The notes under the pieces were generated by a model. The model saw nothing but the letters and a program-made list of their open reading frames with translations. It was not told the origin of the DNA and made no database searches. DNA of 64,000 nt from Mesorhizobium sp. CU3. Its GTDB lineage: Bacteria; Pseudomonadota; Alphaproteobacteria; Rhizobiales; Rhizobiaceae. Position numbers and translations under genes: made by a program. The stretch covers positions 60,905 to 124,904 of the forward strand of contig NZ_VFWX01000022.1 of the NCBI RefSeq assembly GCF_006442965.1. The letters run 5' to 3'. The stretch's first letter is position 1; every line of letters begins with the position of its first letter. Shown piece by piece: positions 51,029-59,545 of this stretch.

Positions 51029-51958
51029 TCAAAGCGCCTTTTGCAGTTCCGGCAGAATGACGAAGAGATCGCCGACGAGGCCGTAATCGGCAACCTGGAA
51101 GATCGGGGCTTCCTCGTCCTTGTTGATAGCAACGATGACCTTCGAATCCTTCATGCCGGCGAGGTGCTGGATGGCGCCGGAAATGCCGACGGCGATGTAG
51201 AGGTCGGGCGCCACCACCTTGCCGGTCTGGCCGACCTGCCAATCGTTCGGCGCATAGCCGGCATCGACCGCGGCGCGGGAGGCGCCGACGGCGGCGCCGA
51301 GCTTGTCGGCAACCGGCAGGATGACTTCCTGGAACTTCTCCGAGGAGCCGAGCGCGCGGCCGCCGGAGATGATGATCTTGGCCGAGGTCAGTTCCGGACG
51401 ATCGTTCTCCGAAAGCTTGTTCTCGACGAAGGAGGAGAGGCCCGGATTGGCTGCGGCGCTGGCCGTTTCCACCGAGGCCGAGCCGCCTTCGGGCGCGGCC
51501 GAGAAGGAAGCGGTGCGCACGGTGATGACCTTCTTGGCGTCGGTCGACTGGACGGTCTGGATGGCGTTGCCGGCATAGATCGGGCGCTTGAAGGTGTCGG
51601 GCGATACCACTTCGATGATTTCCGACACCTGGGCAACGTCGAGCAAGGCGGCGACGCGCGGCGCGATGTTCTTGCCGGCGGAGGTCGCCGGGGCGACGAT
51701 CGTGTCGTAGCCGCCCGCAAGCGACACCACGAGGGCCGCGGTCGGCTCGGCGAGGCGCTCGGCAAGCTCGTCGGCTTCGGCGAGCAGCACTTTACGAACA
51801 CCTTTCAGCTTGGCGGCGGCGTCGGCGGCAGCCTTGGCGCCCTTGCCGGCGACCAGCACGTCGACATCCGAGCCGATCTGCAGGGCCGCCGCCAGCGCCT
51901 TGGCTGTCTGGTCGGAAAGGCTTGTATTGTCGTGTTCCGCGATGAGGAGAATAGCCAT
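51029..51958 (-). CDS. etfA: Electron transfer flavoprotein alpha subunit
   Basis: A 309-residue ETF alpha subunit. The N-terminal half is variable; the C-terminal FAD domain contains VGASRAAVDAGY, QVGQTGKVVAPDLYIAVGISGAIQHLAGM and VIVAINKDEEAPIFQVADYGLVGDLF, which form the FAD-binding signature. ETF accepts electrons from acyl-CoA dehydrogenases and passes them to ETF:quinone oxidoreductase. The gene follows etfB after 24 bases, and the 3-hydroxybutyryl-CoA dehydrogenase lies behind. Confidence 0.96.
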   Translation of the reverse strand: MAILLIAEHDNTSLSDQTAKALAAALQIGSDVDVLVAGKGAKAAADAAAKLKGVRKVLLAEADELAERLAEPTAALVVSLAGGYDTIVAPATSAGKNIAPRVAALLDVAQVSEIIEVVSPDTFKRPIYAGNAIQTVQSTDAKKVITVRTASFSAAPEGGSASVETASAAANPGLSSFVENKLSENDRPELTSAKIIISGGRALGSSEKFQEVILPVADKLGAAVGASRAAVDAGYAPNDWQVGQTGKVVAPDLYIAVGISGAIQHLAGMKDSKVIVAINKDEEAPIFQVADYGLVGDLFVILPELQKAL

Positions 51959-51982
51959 TTTCTTTGTCCTTTCCTGACCGCT

Positions 51983-52732
51983 TTACAGAACGCCGGCTTC
52001 GTTCTTGAGCTTTTCGACCAGTTCGGCGACGCTCTTGACCTTGACGCCCGCCTTGCGGCCGCCCGGTTCCTCGGTCTTGATCACCTTGAGGCGCGGCTTG
52101 ACGTCGGCGCCGTAGTCGGCCGGGCTCTTTTCGTCGAGCGGCTTCTTCTTGGCCTTCATGATGTTGGGCAGCGATGCATAGCGCGGCTGGTTGAGGCGCA
52201 GATCCGCAGTGACGATCGCCGGCATCTTCAGCTCAACCGTCTGCAGGCCGCCGTCGACTTCGCGCGTGACCTTGGCCTTGTCGCCCGCGAGCTCGATCTT
52301 CGAAGCGAAGGTGCCTTGGGCCCAGCCGAGCAGCGCCGCCAGCATCTGGCCGGTCTGATTGCTGTCGTCGTCGATGGCCTGCTTGCCGAGGATGACGAGG
52401 CCGGGCTGCTCGGCGTCGACAACGCCCTTCAGCACCTTGGCGACGCCGAGCGGCTCGGTCTGCTCGTCGGTCTTGACCAGGATGGCGCGGTCTGCGCCCA
52501 TGGCGAGCGCGGTGCGCAGCGTTTCTTGCGCCTGCTGCGGGCCGATCGAAACGACGATGATCTCTTCCGCTTTGCCAGCTTCCTTGATGCGGATCGCTTC
52601 CTCGACCGCGATCTCGTCGAACGGGTTCATCGCCATCTTGACGTTGGCGAGCTCGACGCCCAGTCCGTCGGCTTTCACCCGGACCTTGACGTTGGCGTCA
52701 ACAACCCGTTTCACGGGCACAAGGATCTTCAT
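51983..52732 (-). CDS. etfB: Electron transfer flavoprotein beta subunit
   Basis: A 249-residue ETF beta subunit. Family marks are MKILVPVKRVVDANVKVRV, MNPFDEIAVEEAIRIKE, LVILGKQAIDDDSNQTGQMLAALLGW (AMP-binding side) and DLRLNQPRYASLPNIMKAKKKPL, which carries the recognition loop and its conserved leucine. It forms the heterodimer with EtfA. The start ATG 52732 is preceded by ACAGGAA. Confidence 0.96.
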   Translation of the reverse strand: MKILVPVKRVVDANVKVRVKADGLGVELANVKMAMNPFDEIAVEEAIRIKEAGKAEEIIVVSIGPQQAQETLRTALAMGADRAILVKTDEQTEPLGVAKVLKGVVDAEQPGLVILGKQAIDDDSNQTGQMLAALLGWAQGTFASKIELAGDKAKVTREVDGGLQTVELKMPAIVTADLRLNQPRYASLPNIMKAKKKPLDEKSPADYGADVKPRLKVIKTEEPGGRKAGVKVKSVAELVEKLKNEAGVL

Positions 52733-52905
52733 TTCCTGTCACCTCTTCTGAGATAAATCGGGCGCGCTATACCAGCACGCTAATGCCTAGAGTTGTCGAA
52801 AGCCGACATTCCGCAAGGAATTGTGGTCTCAACAACGCAATCGGGTGGCGCTTCCGTAGTGGCGGCGGTCGGGCGCGTCAATATGCCATGACGCACTCAA
52901 TCGGT

Positions 52906-53715
52906 TCAGTCGCGCGACGATGCTGCGCCACGGCCCCATTGCGATGCCGGTTGTGTGGAAGCGGTCCCGTTTGCGGCCGGTTCAGTAGGCACCGGCGCCT
53001 GCTGGACGTTCGGGGTCGGGTCGGGTTCACCGTCGGCGCCGGCCAGCAGCGGCACGCCACGTCTGCGCAGCACCAGCACCAGAATGGATCCGGCGATGAT
53101 GCCGCCGATGTGGCAGGACCAGGAAATCTGGTTTTCGCCGCCGGCGGCAAACATCACAATCTGGAACAGGATCCATAGGATGAGCGGGATGAAGGCAGGT
53201 ATGCGCAAGGGAATGCGGGCAAAGGCCAGCACCCAGACTTTGACCCGGGGATAGAGGATCAGATAGGCGGCGACGACGCCGGCGATGGCGCCGGAGGCAC
53301 CGATCAGCGGCACCTGCGAATCCCAGGCCACCAGGCCCTGAAAGAAGGCGCCGGCGACGGCGCAGGCCAGGTAGAATATCAGGTAGCGGAGATGACCGAG
53401 CGCATCCTCGACATTGTCGCCGAACACCCACAAAAACAGCATGTTGCCGCCGAGATGGAAGATGTCGGCGTGCAGGAAAGAGTAGGTGATGTAGCTGAGG
53501 CTTTCCGGGATGACGATGAATTCGGGCGAGAGCTCGACCTTGTCATGGACCACGGAAGGGATGAAGCCGAGGCCGAGCACCGCTGCATTGGTGAAGTTCT
53601 CGCCGCCCAGCGTGGTCGCCAGAAAGACCAAGGCGTTGGCCACGATCAGGCCGATCGTCACATATTGCAGGCGGATGTGGCGCAGCCTGTTGGTGTCGTA
53701 AAGCGGGATAAACAT
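52906..53715 (-). CDS. Rhomboid-family intramembrane serine protease
   Basis: A 269-residue membrane protein with six or seven helices. The catalytic serine is in GASGAIAGVVAAYL (about residues 137-150) and the histidine in SWSCHIGGIIAG; the loop-1 segment HADIFHLGGNMLFLWVFG is characteristic. The protein cleaves other membrane proteins within their helices; targets are unknown. A proline- and glutamine-rich tail (residues 235-269) is likely disordered. The start ATG 53715 is chosen because the family begins FIPLYDTN, so the longer upstream frame is rejected. Confidence 0.9.
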   Translation of the reverse strand: MFIPLYDTNRLRHIRLQYVTIGLIVANALVFLATTLGGENFTNAAVLGLGFIPSVVHDKVELSPEFIVIPESLSYITYSFLHADIFHLGGNMLFLWVFGDNVEDALGHLRYLIFYLACAVAGAFFQGLVAWDSQVPLIGASGAIAGVVAAYLILYPRVKVWVLAFARIPLRIPAFIPLILWILFQIVMFAAGGENQISWSCHIGGIIAGSILVLVLRRRGVPLLAGADGEPDPTPNVQQAPVPTEPAANGTASTQPASQWGRGAASSRD

Positions 53716-53737
53716 CGGCCCCCTCCCACTTCCAAAA

Positions 53738-54316
53738 CTAGCGGTTCTTGCCCGGCACCCATAGCACGTCGGCTTTTCCATTGTCATTGACCGCGCGGGC
53801 GGCGACAAACAGAAAGTCCGAGACGCGGTTGATGTATTTCAGCGCCTCGCGGTTCACATGCTCGGCCGAATCTTGCGCCAGCGCCACCATCAGGCGCTCG
53901 GCCCGGCGCGCCACGGTGCGGGCGAGATGGAGTGCGGCCGCCGCCGGCGTGCCGCCATTCAGCACGAAGGATTTCAGCGGCTGCAGGTCCTTGTTGAGAA
54001 GGTCGATGTCGTGCTCGACGCGCTCGGTCTGCGCGGCAACGATGCGCAACGGCTCATATTCCAGCGGCTTGCCGTCGTCCGGCACCGCAAGGTCGGCGCC
54101 GAGATCGAAAAGATCGTTCTGGATGCGCGACAGCATGGCGTCGATCTTCGGGTCGGCGCCGGTGTGGAGGCGCGCCATGCCGATGCAGGCATTGGCCTCG
54201 TCGACGGTGCCATAGGCCTCGACGCGCAGGTCGGATTTCAGGCGCCGCTCGCCGGTGCCTAGCCCCGTCGTGCCGTCATCGCCGGTGCGGGTATAGATCT
54301 TGTTGAGCTTGACCAC
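53738..54316 (-). CDS. Cob(I)yrinic acid a,c-diamide/cobalamin adenosyltransferase (PduO type)
   Basis: A 192-residue PduO-type ATP:cob(I)alamin adenosyltransferase that makes adenosylcobalamin. Family signatures are KIYTRTGDDGTTGLGTGER at the N-terminus (ATP-binding), YGTVDEANACIG, and HLARTVARRAER and NRVSDFLFVAARAVN. The start is GTG 54316, with GGAGGGAC eleven to five bases upstream. It precedes the rhomboid gene and follows the HIG1-like gene in the same direction. Confidence 0.93.
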   Translation of the reverse strand: MVKLNKIYTRTGDDGTTGLGTGERRLKSDLRVEAYGTVDEANACIGMARLHTGADPKIDAMLSRIQNDLFDLGADLAVPDDGKPLEYEPLRIVAAQTERVEHDIDLLNKDLQPLKSFVLNGGTPAAAALHLARTVARRAERLMVALAQDSAEHVNREALKYINRVSDFLFVAARAVNDNGKADVLWVPGKNR

Positions 54317-54351
54317 GCCGTCCCTCCGGCCCGCTGCTCAGCGGGCAAACG

Positions 54352-54543
54352 TCATTTGCGTGTGAAATAGACGACGAGCAGAAGCAGCACCAGAGCCACG
54401 GCCTGCAGCATCACGCGCGCCTGCATCAGCTTGTTCGAGGTGACGCCGGAGCCGCCGCGCATCATGTTGATCAGGCCGCGGACCAGCACGATCAGCACGG
54501 CGGCCATGGCGACGACGGCGAGGATTTTGAGGACGATGACCAT
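54352..54543 (-). CDS. Small two-helix membrane protein (HIG1-like)
   Basis: A 63-residue protein with two membrane helices (residues 3-24 and 44-61) and a short central loop SGVTSNKLMQARVMLQ. The loop pattern (K-L-M-x-A-R-V-x-L-Q) resembles the HIG1/twin-transmembrane proteins of alphaproteobacteria, related to mitochondrial respiratory-supercomplex factors. The function here is inferred only. It lies in a leftward run with cobalamin adenosyltransferase, whose start is 35 bases beyond its stop. Confidence 0.72.
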   Translation of the reverse strand: MVIVLKILAVVAMAAVLIVLVRGLINMMRGGSGVTSNKLMQARVMLQAVALVLLLLVVYFTRK

Positions 54544-54557
54544 CTGGCTGGCTCCAG

Positions 54558-55424
54558 TCAGGCGCGCCTGGCAAGCACGCGGTAAAGCAGGGACGCCGGC
54601 AGGATGCGTTTCAGCACCACGCCGATCTTAGCCGGCACCGTTACCACATAGTGCGGACGCGGGCGCTGTGACAGAAGCGCGTGGCGCAGCGCCTTGTGCA
54701 CGATCTCCGGTCCGGGCTTCAGCTTCGATACGCTGCCGCCGGCCTGAAGGCGCGCAAGCTGCGCCTGGTAGTCGGCGCGATGGACGGAGTTCTCGACGTC
54801 GATGTTTTTGAGGAACCAGGGCAGACCGTTGCTGGCGATCTTCGAGGTCACCGGTCCGGGCTCGATCAGCGAAAGGTGGATGTCGCTGCCTTCGAGCTCC
54901 TGGCGCATGCACAGCATCAGGCCCTCGATCGCGTGCTTGGAGGCCGAATAGGCGCCGCGAAAGCGGACCGGCGCCAGGCCGAGGATCGAGGAGCAATGGA
55001 CGAGGCGGCCGTGCCCCTGGCGGCGCATGGCCGGCATGATGCGCCGGGTGAGATCGTGCCAGCCGAAGAAGTTGGCCTCGAACTGCTCGCGCAGCGCCTC
55101 GACGGGCAAGTCCTCGACCGCGCCGGGCTGGGCGTAGGCGCCGTTGTTGAACAGCGCGTCCAGCGTGCCATCGGTCCTGGCCAGCACGGCATCGACCAAG
55201 GCGGCGATCGAGTCCGGCTCGCGGTAGTCGAGATAGAAGGTTTCGATGCCGTCTGCCTCAAGGGCTGCGATGTCATCGGGCTTGCGCGCCGTGGCGAATA
55301 CCCGCCAGCCTTCGGCCTTGAGCGCCCGCGCGCAATAGGCGCCGATGCCGGAGGAGGCACCGGTGACGATGACGGTGCGCAACTCTTTCGAGTGTGGAAT
55401 CGTTGTCTGAACCGGGGTTGCCAT
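54558..55424 (-). CDS. Short-chain dehydrogenase/reductase (SDR)
   Basis: A 288-residue classical SDR. The cofactor motif TVIVTGASSGIGAYCARAL is at residues 17-35, NNGA is in LFNNGAYAQ, the catalytic serine is in HCSSILGL and the YxxxK pair is in YSASKHAIEGL. A PGPV follows in LSLIEPGPVTSKI. The substrate is unknown. The ATG at 55424 is three codons inside a TTG (55433) alternative. It is divergent from the YihY gene and upstream of the HIG1-like gene in the same direction. Confidence 0.9.
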   Translation of the reverse strand: MATPVQTTIPHSKELRTVIVTGASSGIGAYCARALKAEGWRVFATARKPDDIAALEADGIETFYLDYREPDSIAALVDAVLARTDGTLDALFNNGAYAQPGAVEDLPVEALREQFEANFFGWHDLTRRIMPAMRRQGHGRLVHCSSILGLAPVRFRGAYSASKHAIEGLMLCMRQELEGSDIHLSLIEPGPVTSKIASNGLPWFLKNIDVENSVHRADYQAQLARLQAGGSVSKLKPGPEIVHKALRHALLSQRPRPHYVVTVPAKIGVVLKRILPASLLYRVLARRA

Positions 55425-55482
55425 TTGCCGCAATCACTTCCCATATTCGCGGCGTCGACACAATCGAGCGGAGCCAGCGTCC

Positions 55483-56334
55483 TTGCTGCGGAATATCGTC
55501 GCCCTCAAGCGCGTGCTCTACGACGCCCTGGGTCATTTCAACACCGATGACGGCTGGGCGATGGCCAGCCATCTGGCGATCACCTCGCTGATGGCGCTGT
55601 TTCCGTTCCTGATCTTCGCCACGACGCTGGGCAGCTTCCTTGGCGCGCGCGCCTTTGCCGATACCGCCGTGCATCTGGTGTTCGACACCTGGCCGGAGCA
55701 GATCGCCAAGCCGATTGCGCATGAGGTGCAGAACGTGCTCACCGTCAGGCGCACCGACCTCCTTACCTATGGCGTGCTTCTGGCCGCCTATTTCGCCTCT
55801 AACGGCATCGAGGCGCTGCGCACCTCGCTCAACCGCGCCTATCGCGTCACCGAGACGCGCGGCATCATCTACCGGCGCGTGCAGAGCATCATCTTCGTTT
55901 TGATCGCCACCGCCTGCTTTCTCGCAATCAGCGTGCTTCTGGTGTTCGCGCCGCTCCTGGCGCGGCTCGCCGAGGCGCATCTGGAATGGATCAAGCCCTA
56001 TATGGGCACGATCACCATCTGGCGTTACGTCATCGCCTCGACGGTCATCGTCATCGGGCTGTTCTCGGTGCATATCTGGCTGCCGGCGGGCAAACGCCGC
56101 TTCATCTCGATCGTACCCGGCATCGCCTTCACGCTGGTCGCCTGGCTGGTCGGGTCGACGATCTTCGCCACCTATCTCGACCACTTCTCGTCCTATGTGA
56201 CGACCTATGCGGGGCTCGCCTCGATCATGATCGCGGTGGTGTTCCTCTACATCATCTCAGCAATCTTCATCCTCGGCGGCGAGCTCAACGCTGCGATCAG
56301 CCGGTATCTGGAAGCGCGGGCGCGGGTCGGCTGA
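55483..56334 (+). CDS. YihY/BrkB-family membrane protein
   Basis: A 283-residue polytopic protein of the YihY (virulence factor BrkB) family with six membrane segments. Family marks are GWAMASHLAITSLMALFPFLIF near residues 24-45, SNGIEALRTSLNRAYRV and the final YAGLASIMIAVVFLYIISAIFILGGELNAAI. The role is unknown, and it is not an RNase despite older names. The start is TTG 55483, supported by GGAGCC upstream. Its TGA is the first part of a family B repeat. Confidence 0.9.
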   Translation: MLRNIVALKRVLYDALGHFNTDDGWAMASHLAITSLMALFPFLIFATTLGSFLGARAFADTAVHLVFDTWPEQIAKPIAHEVQNVLTVRRTDLLTYGVLLAAYFASNGIEALRTSLNRAYRVTETRGIIYRRVQSIIFVLIATACFLAISVLLVFAPLLARLAEAHLEWIKPYMGTITIWRYVIASTVIVIGLFSVHIWLPAGKRRFISIVPGIAFTLVAWLVGSTIFATYLDHFSSYVTTYAGLASIMIAVVFLYIISAIFILGGELNAAISRYLEARARVG

Positions 56335-56477
56335 GATGTGCCGATATTCAGGTGAGGCCGGCCTGCAAATGGCAGCTTCCTGCGCTTCCGGTGCTCACGT
56401 ACGAAAAGTACGCTCCGCTCCGGTTCTCGGAACCTGCCATTTTCGACTCGGCCTGACCTGAATCTCGACGCATCTCA
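56332..56477. repeat. Intergenic inverted-end element, family B (copy 3)
   Basis: The ends TGAGATG and CATCTCA are inverted, and the next inner block CGATATTCAGGTGAGGCCGG faces CGGCCTGACCTGAATCTCG. The core shares CTTCCGGTGCTCACGTAC, then GTACGCTCCGCTCCGG with copies 2 and 4. The left end is the stop codon of the YihY gene, and the right end is the stop codon of the converging EamA gene. Confidence 0.88.
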
Positions 56478-57368
56478 GGTGGAGATGCTCTCGGGCACGA
56501 CCTTGGATCTGGCGGTCGCCAGCGCCACGCCGAGCGTGGCAATCGCCATGCCGGCGATCTGCAGCAGGTTGAGCTGTTCGTTGAAAAGCAGCCAGGCGAT
56601 AACGGCGGTGACGGCCGGCACGAGGTAGAACAGCGACGCCACCTTCGACATCTCGCCGTCCCTGATCATGATCATCAGCAGGAAGATGGCGCCGATCGAC
56701 AGCACCAGCACCAGCCAGGCCATGGCGAAGATGAACTCGCCGTTGACGGTGATGGTGCGCGTCTCGAAGAAAAGCGAGCCGAGGATCATCACCGCCGAGC
56801 CGCCGACATATTGCCACATCGTCGCCGATACCAGGTCGCCGCCCGAGGCATAGCGCTTCTGCCAGATGGTGCCGGCGCTCATGCCCAGCACCGAAATCAA
56901 CGATGCGGTGAGCGTCGCCGGGGTGGCGCCGCCGCCCAGCATGCCGAGCTTCGGCCAAAGCACGATGACGACGCCGATGAGCCCGACCGCGAGGCCGGCC
57001 CAATGGCGCGGCAGGATCGCCTCGCCGAGGAATTTGCCGGCAAGCACCGCGGTGATCAGCGGCTGCAGGCCAACGATCAGCGCCGAAAGGCCCGCCGGCA
57101 TGCCGCGATGGATCGCCCAGAACACGGCGCCGAGATAGACGCCGTGCATCAGCACGCCGGCGACCGTCGCATGCAACGCCTCCTCGCGCGTCGCCCGGCG
57201 CGAACCGAGCAATGCGGTCAGGCCGGCAAACAGGATCGCCGCGATCACGAAGCGGATGGCAAGGAAGGTGAACGGCTCCGCCCAGGGCATGGCATAGCGC
57301 GCGCCGATGAAGCCGGTCGCCCACAGGACGACGAAAGAGGCGGGGATGAACCGCTTGATGCTCTGCAT
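56475..57368 (-). CDS. EamA/DMT-family transporter
   Basis: A 297-residue, ten-helix member of the drug/metabolite transporter superfamily with two EamA repeats: FIPASFVVLWATGFIGARYAMPWAEPFTFLAIRFVIAAILF at the N-terminus and VSLFYLVPAVTAVIAWLLFNEQLNLLQIAGMAIATLGV near the C-terminus. The substrate is unknown. Its stop codon is shared with the end of a family B repeat, which lies between it and the convergent YihY gene. Confidence 0.9.
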   Translation of the reverse strand: MQSIKRFIPASFVVLWATGFIGARYAMPWAEPFTFLAIRFVIAAILFAGLTALLGSRRATREEALHATVAGVLMHGVYLGAVFWAIHRGMPAGLSALIVGLQPLITAVLAGKFLGEAILPRHWAGLAVGLIGVVIVLWPKLGMLGGGATPATLTASLISVLGMSAGTIWQKRYASGGDLVSATMWQYVGGSAVMILGSLFFETRTITVNGEFIFAMAWLVLVLSIGAIFLLMIMIRDGEMSKVASLFYLVPAVTAVIAWLLFNEQLNLLQIAGMAIATLGVALATARSKVVPESIST

Positions 57369-57524
57369 TTTTCGGGGGTCCGGCGCGGTGAAAAGTTGAT
57401 GACGGCAATTGCTCTAATGCGGTTCAATCCCGCAAGCAAAACGAAACGGTTGATCCATAAGCTAAGTTGAATTCAACAAATCGTGCCAAGAGGGGCATGG
57501 CGCTTCGGCGCGCCATGGTGAGGC

Positions 57525-57818
57525 ATGTTTCTAAATCTCGACACGACTTCGCTCTTGTTCGGCTTCGCCATCGTTGCCGCGTTCGGCTTCTTTTTCGGCA
57601 CCGCGCTCGACGCGGTCCTGAAGGAGGGCGGGTTCGGCCCGACCGGCAACACGCTGCTGTTCATCGTCGGCTTCTTCGTCGCCGTGGTGGTCGCCAACAA
57701 GCATGGCATCAGCCTGAGCGATCCAAAGATGGCAATTGCCTGGGGGCTGGGCGGCGCTTTCAGCTTCATCAGCGTGCTGGCGCTGATCAAGGCCGGGCTG
57801 GCGCGGCTGGGATCATAG
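57525..57818 (+). CDS. Small conserved membrane protein of unknown function
   Basis: A 97-residue protein with three hydrophobic segments (about residues 8-29, 42-57 and 69-92), containing FGFFFGTALDAVLKEGGFGPTGNTLLF. The arrangement resembles small hypothetical membrane proteins seen in rhizobia; no family function is known. The frame is open across its length and ends six bases inside the convergent gluQ gene. Confidence 0.7.
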   Translation: MFLNLDTTSLLFGFAIVAAFGFFFGTALDAVLKEGGFGPTGNTLLFIVGFFVAVVVANKHGISLSDPKMAIAWGLGGAFSFISVLALIKAGLARLGS

Positions 57819-58682
57819 GCCGACCAGTCGCTTGATGTCCTGCGGCGACGCACCCGCCTGCCTCAGCGCGGCAAGGCCGGTATCCTTGAAGCTCTTCGAC
57901 AGTTTCCTTCCGTCCGGCCCCGGGATCAGCCGGTGGTGGAAATAGCGCGGCGGTTCGAGGCCAAGCAGGTCCTGCAGCAGGCGCTGGACGCTTGTCGCCG
58001 AATAAAGGTCCTGGCCGCGCACGACGTGACTGACGCCCTGCAAGGCATCGTCGAGGACAACGGCAAGGTGATAGCTGGTCGGGATATCGCGGCGCGCGAC
58101 GATGACGTCGCCCCATTCGCGCGGCATGGCCTCGACCGTCCGCGTCGCCGACATCGCCTCATCGGTGAATTCGCTCCATGACAAGTTCTCGGAGGCGCGC
58201 GCCAGCGCGGCTTCGGTGTCGAGGCGCCAGGCGAAGGGCACGTCCTCGTCCATCCGCCGTCTGCGTTCCCTGGCCGAAAGCGCCTTGTCGAGCGGCGGAT
58301 AGAGCGGCACGCCGTCCGGGTCGCGCGGCCAGTCGCGGCCGCCGGTCTCGGCGATGAAGGCGCGGATCTCACCGCGGCTCATGAAGGCGGGGTAGACCAA
58401 TTCCTCGGCGATCAGGCGGTCGAGCACTTCACTGTATTCGGCAAAATGCACCGATTGGCGGCGCACCGGCTGCTCCCAGTCCAGCCCCAGCCATTCCAGG
58501 TCGTGAAAAATGCCGGCTTCGAATTCCGGCGTGCAGCGGGTGACGTCGATATCCTCTATGCGCAGCAGCAAGCGTCCACCCGCCTGCGCCGCCATGCGCT
58601 GGTTGAGCAGGGCCGAGTAGGCATGGCCGAGATGCAACTCGCCGTTGGGGCTCGGCGCGAAGCGGAATGTCAGGAGCGTCAT
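57813..58682 (-). CDS. gluQ: Glutamyl-Q tRNA(Asp) synthetase
   Basis: A 289-residue GluQRS, a truncated glutamyl-tRNA synthetase that attaches glutamate to queuosine-34 of tRNA(Asp). The class I signatures are PSPNGELHLGHAYS (HIGH-type) near residues 9-22 and KLSKSFKDT (KMSKS-type) near residues 263-271. There is no anticodon-binding domain. The zinc-binding cysteines of the E. coli enzyme are absent (the region reads VYPAFMSRGEI). The start ATG 58682 is chosen because homology starts right after it. Confidence 0.9.
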   Translation of the reverse strand: MTLLTFRFAPSPNGELHLGHAYSALLNQRMAAQAGGRLLLRIEDIDVTRCTPEFEAGIFHDLEWLGLDWEQPVRRQSVHFAEYSEVLDRLIAEELVYPAFMSRGEIRAFIAETGGRDWPRDPDGVPLYPPLDKALSARERRRRMDEDVPFAWRLDTEAALARASENLSWSEFTDEAMSATRTVEAMPREWGDVIVARRDIPTSYHLAVVLDDALQGVSHVVRGQDLYSATSVQRLLQDLLGLEPPRYFHHRLIPGPDGRKLSKSFKDTGLAALRQAGASPQDIKRLVGL

Positions 58683-58774
58683 CTCTAGAGCGGCATTCGG
58701 GTTGAAAGGCGCTTTTGCCAATTGGTATTTAGCCATCCATTGCCACTTCGCGGGCTACCTGGGAACAAGCAAAC

Positions 58775-59434
58775 GTGCAACGCATCGCCTCGCTCGACGA
58801 CATTGCATCAGGGCTCGACGCGCTCTGCCTGATCGATCCGCGCCTGGACAAAGTGCGCGGTATGGCCGGCGAGGTGCCGCTCAGGCTGTCCGAACCGGGG
58901 TTCAGGAGCCTCGCCTCGATCATCGTCTCGCAGCAGGTGTCGCGGGCGAGCGCCGACGCCATTTTCGGGCGGCTGGTCAAGCTGGTCGATCCGCTGACGC
59001 CGGAAGCCATCCTTGGCGCCGGCGAAGATATTTTTCGCGAGGCCGGCCTGTCGCGGCCGAAGCAGCGCGGGCTGCTTGGCGTCGCGCAAGCCGTGGCCGG
59101 CGGGCTCGATCTCGATCATCTGTGCACGCTCGATGCCGGCGAAGCGATCGCGGCGATGACCGCGGTGCCAGGCATCGGTCCGTGGACGGCCGAATGCTAT
59201 CTTCTATTCGCCGCTGGCCACCCCGATGTGTTCCCCGCGCGCGACGTCGCGCTGCAGACGGCGGTCGGCCATGCGCTCGGCATCGACCCGCGTCCGCCGG
59301 AAAAAATGCTTATCCGGCTGGCCGAATCATGGAGCCCGTGGCGGGGGGTCGCATCGCGGCTTTTCTGGGCCTACTACCGCGAATTGAAGGGCAGGGACGC
59401 CACGCCCCCCGTCGAAATGGCCGAAAAACCCTGA
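58775..59434 (+). CDS. DNA-3-methyladenine glycosylase II (AlkA-like)
   Basis: A 219-residue helix-hairpin-helix DNA glycosylase that removes alkylated bases. The HhH motif with the catalytic aspartate is in AMTAVPGIGPWTAECYLLFAAGHPDVFPARDVALQ, where the later aspartate is the catalytic residue. SLASIIVSQQVSRASADAIFGRL is the helical N-terminal block. The N-terminal 80 residues of E. coli AlkA are missing, as in shorter bacterial members. The start is GTG 58775. Confidence 0.9.
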   Translation: MQRIASLDDIASGLDALCLIDPRLDKVRGMAGEVPLRLSEPGFRSLASIIVSQQVSRASADAIFGRLVKLVDPLTPEAILGAGEDIFREAGLSRPKQRGLLGVAQAVAGGLDLDHLCTLDAGEAIAAMTAVPGIGPWTAECYLLFAAGHPDVFPARDVALQTAVGHALGIDPRPPEKMLIRLAESWSPWRGVASRLFWAYYRELKGRDATPPVEMAEKP

Positions 59435-59545
59435 AAATCATGTGTTTTTGGGGATTTGGTCGCACGACAATCCGCTTCACATCCCTGTCATGTCGGGCTT
59501 ACAGTATCCGCGCCGTTCGGTTCTAGAACCAAGGAGGCTGAGGAC

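Noticed and set aside
50833..51132. N-terminal extension of the 3-hydroxybutyryl-CoA dehydrogenase frame
   Set aside because: The extra 100 codons do not resemble any domain and run over a repeat and a terminator. The Rossmann motif begins right after ATG 50832.
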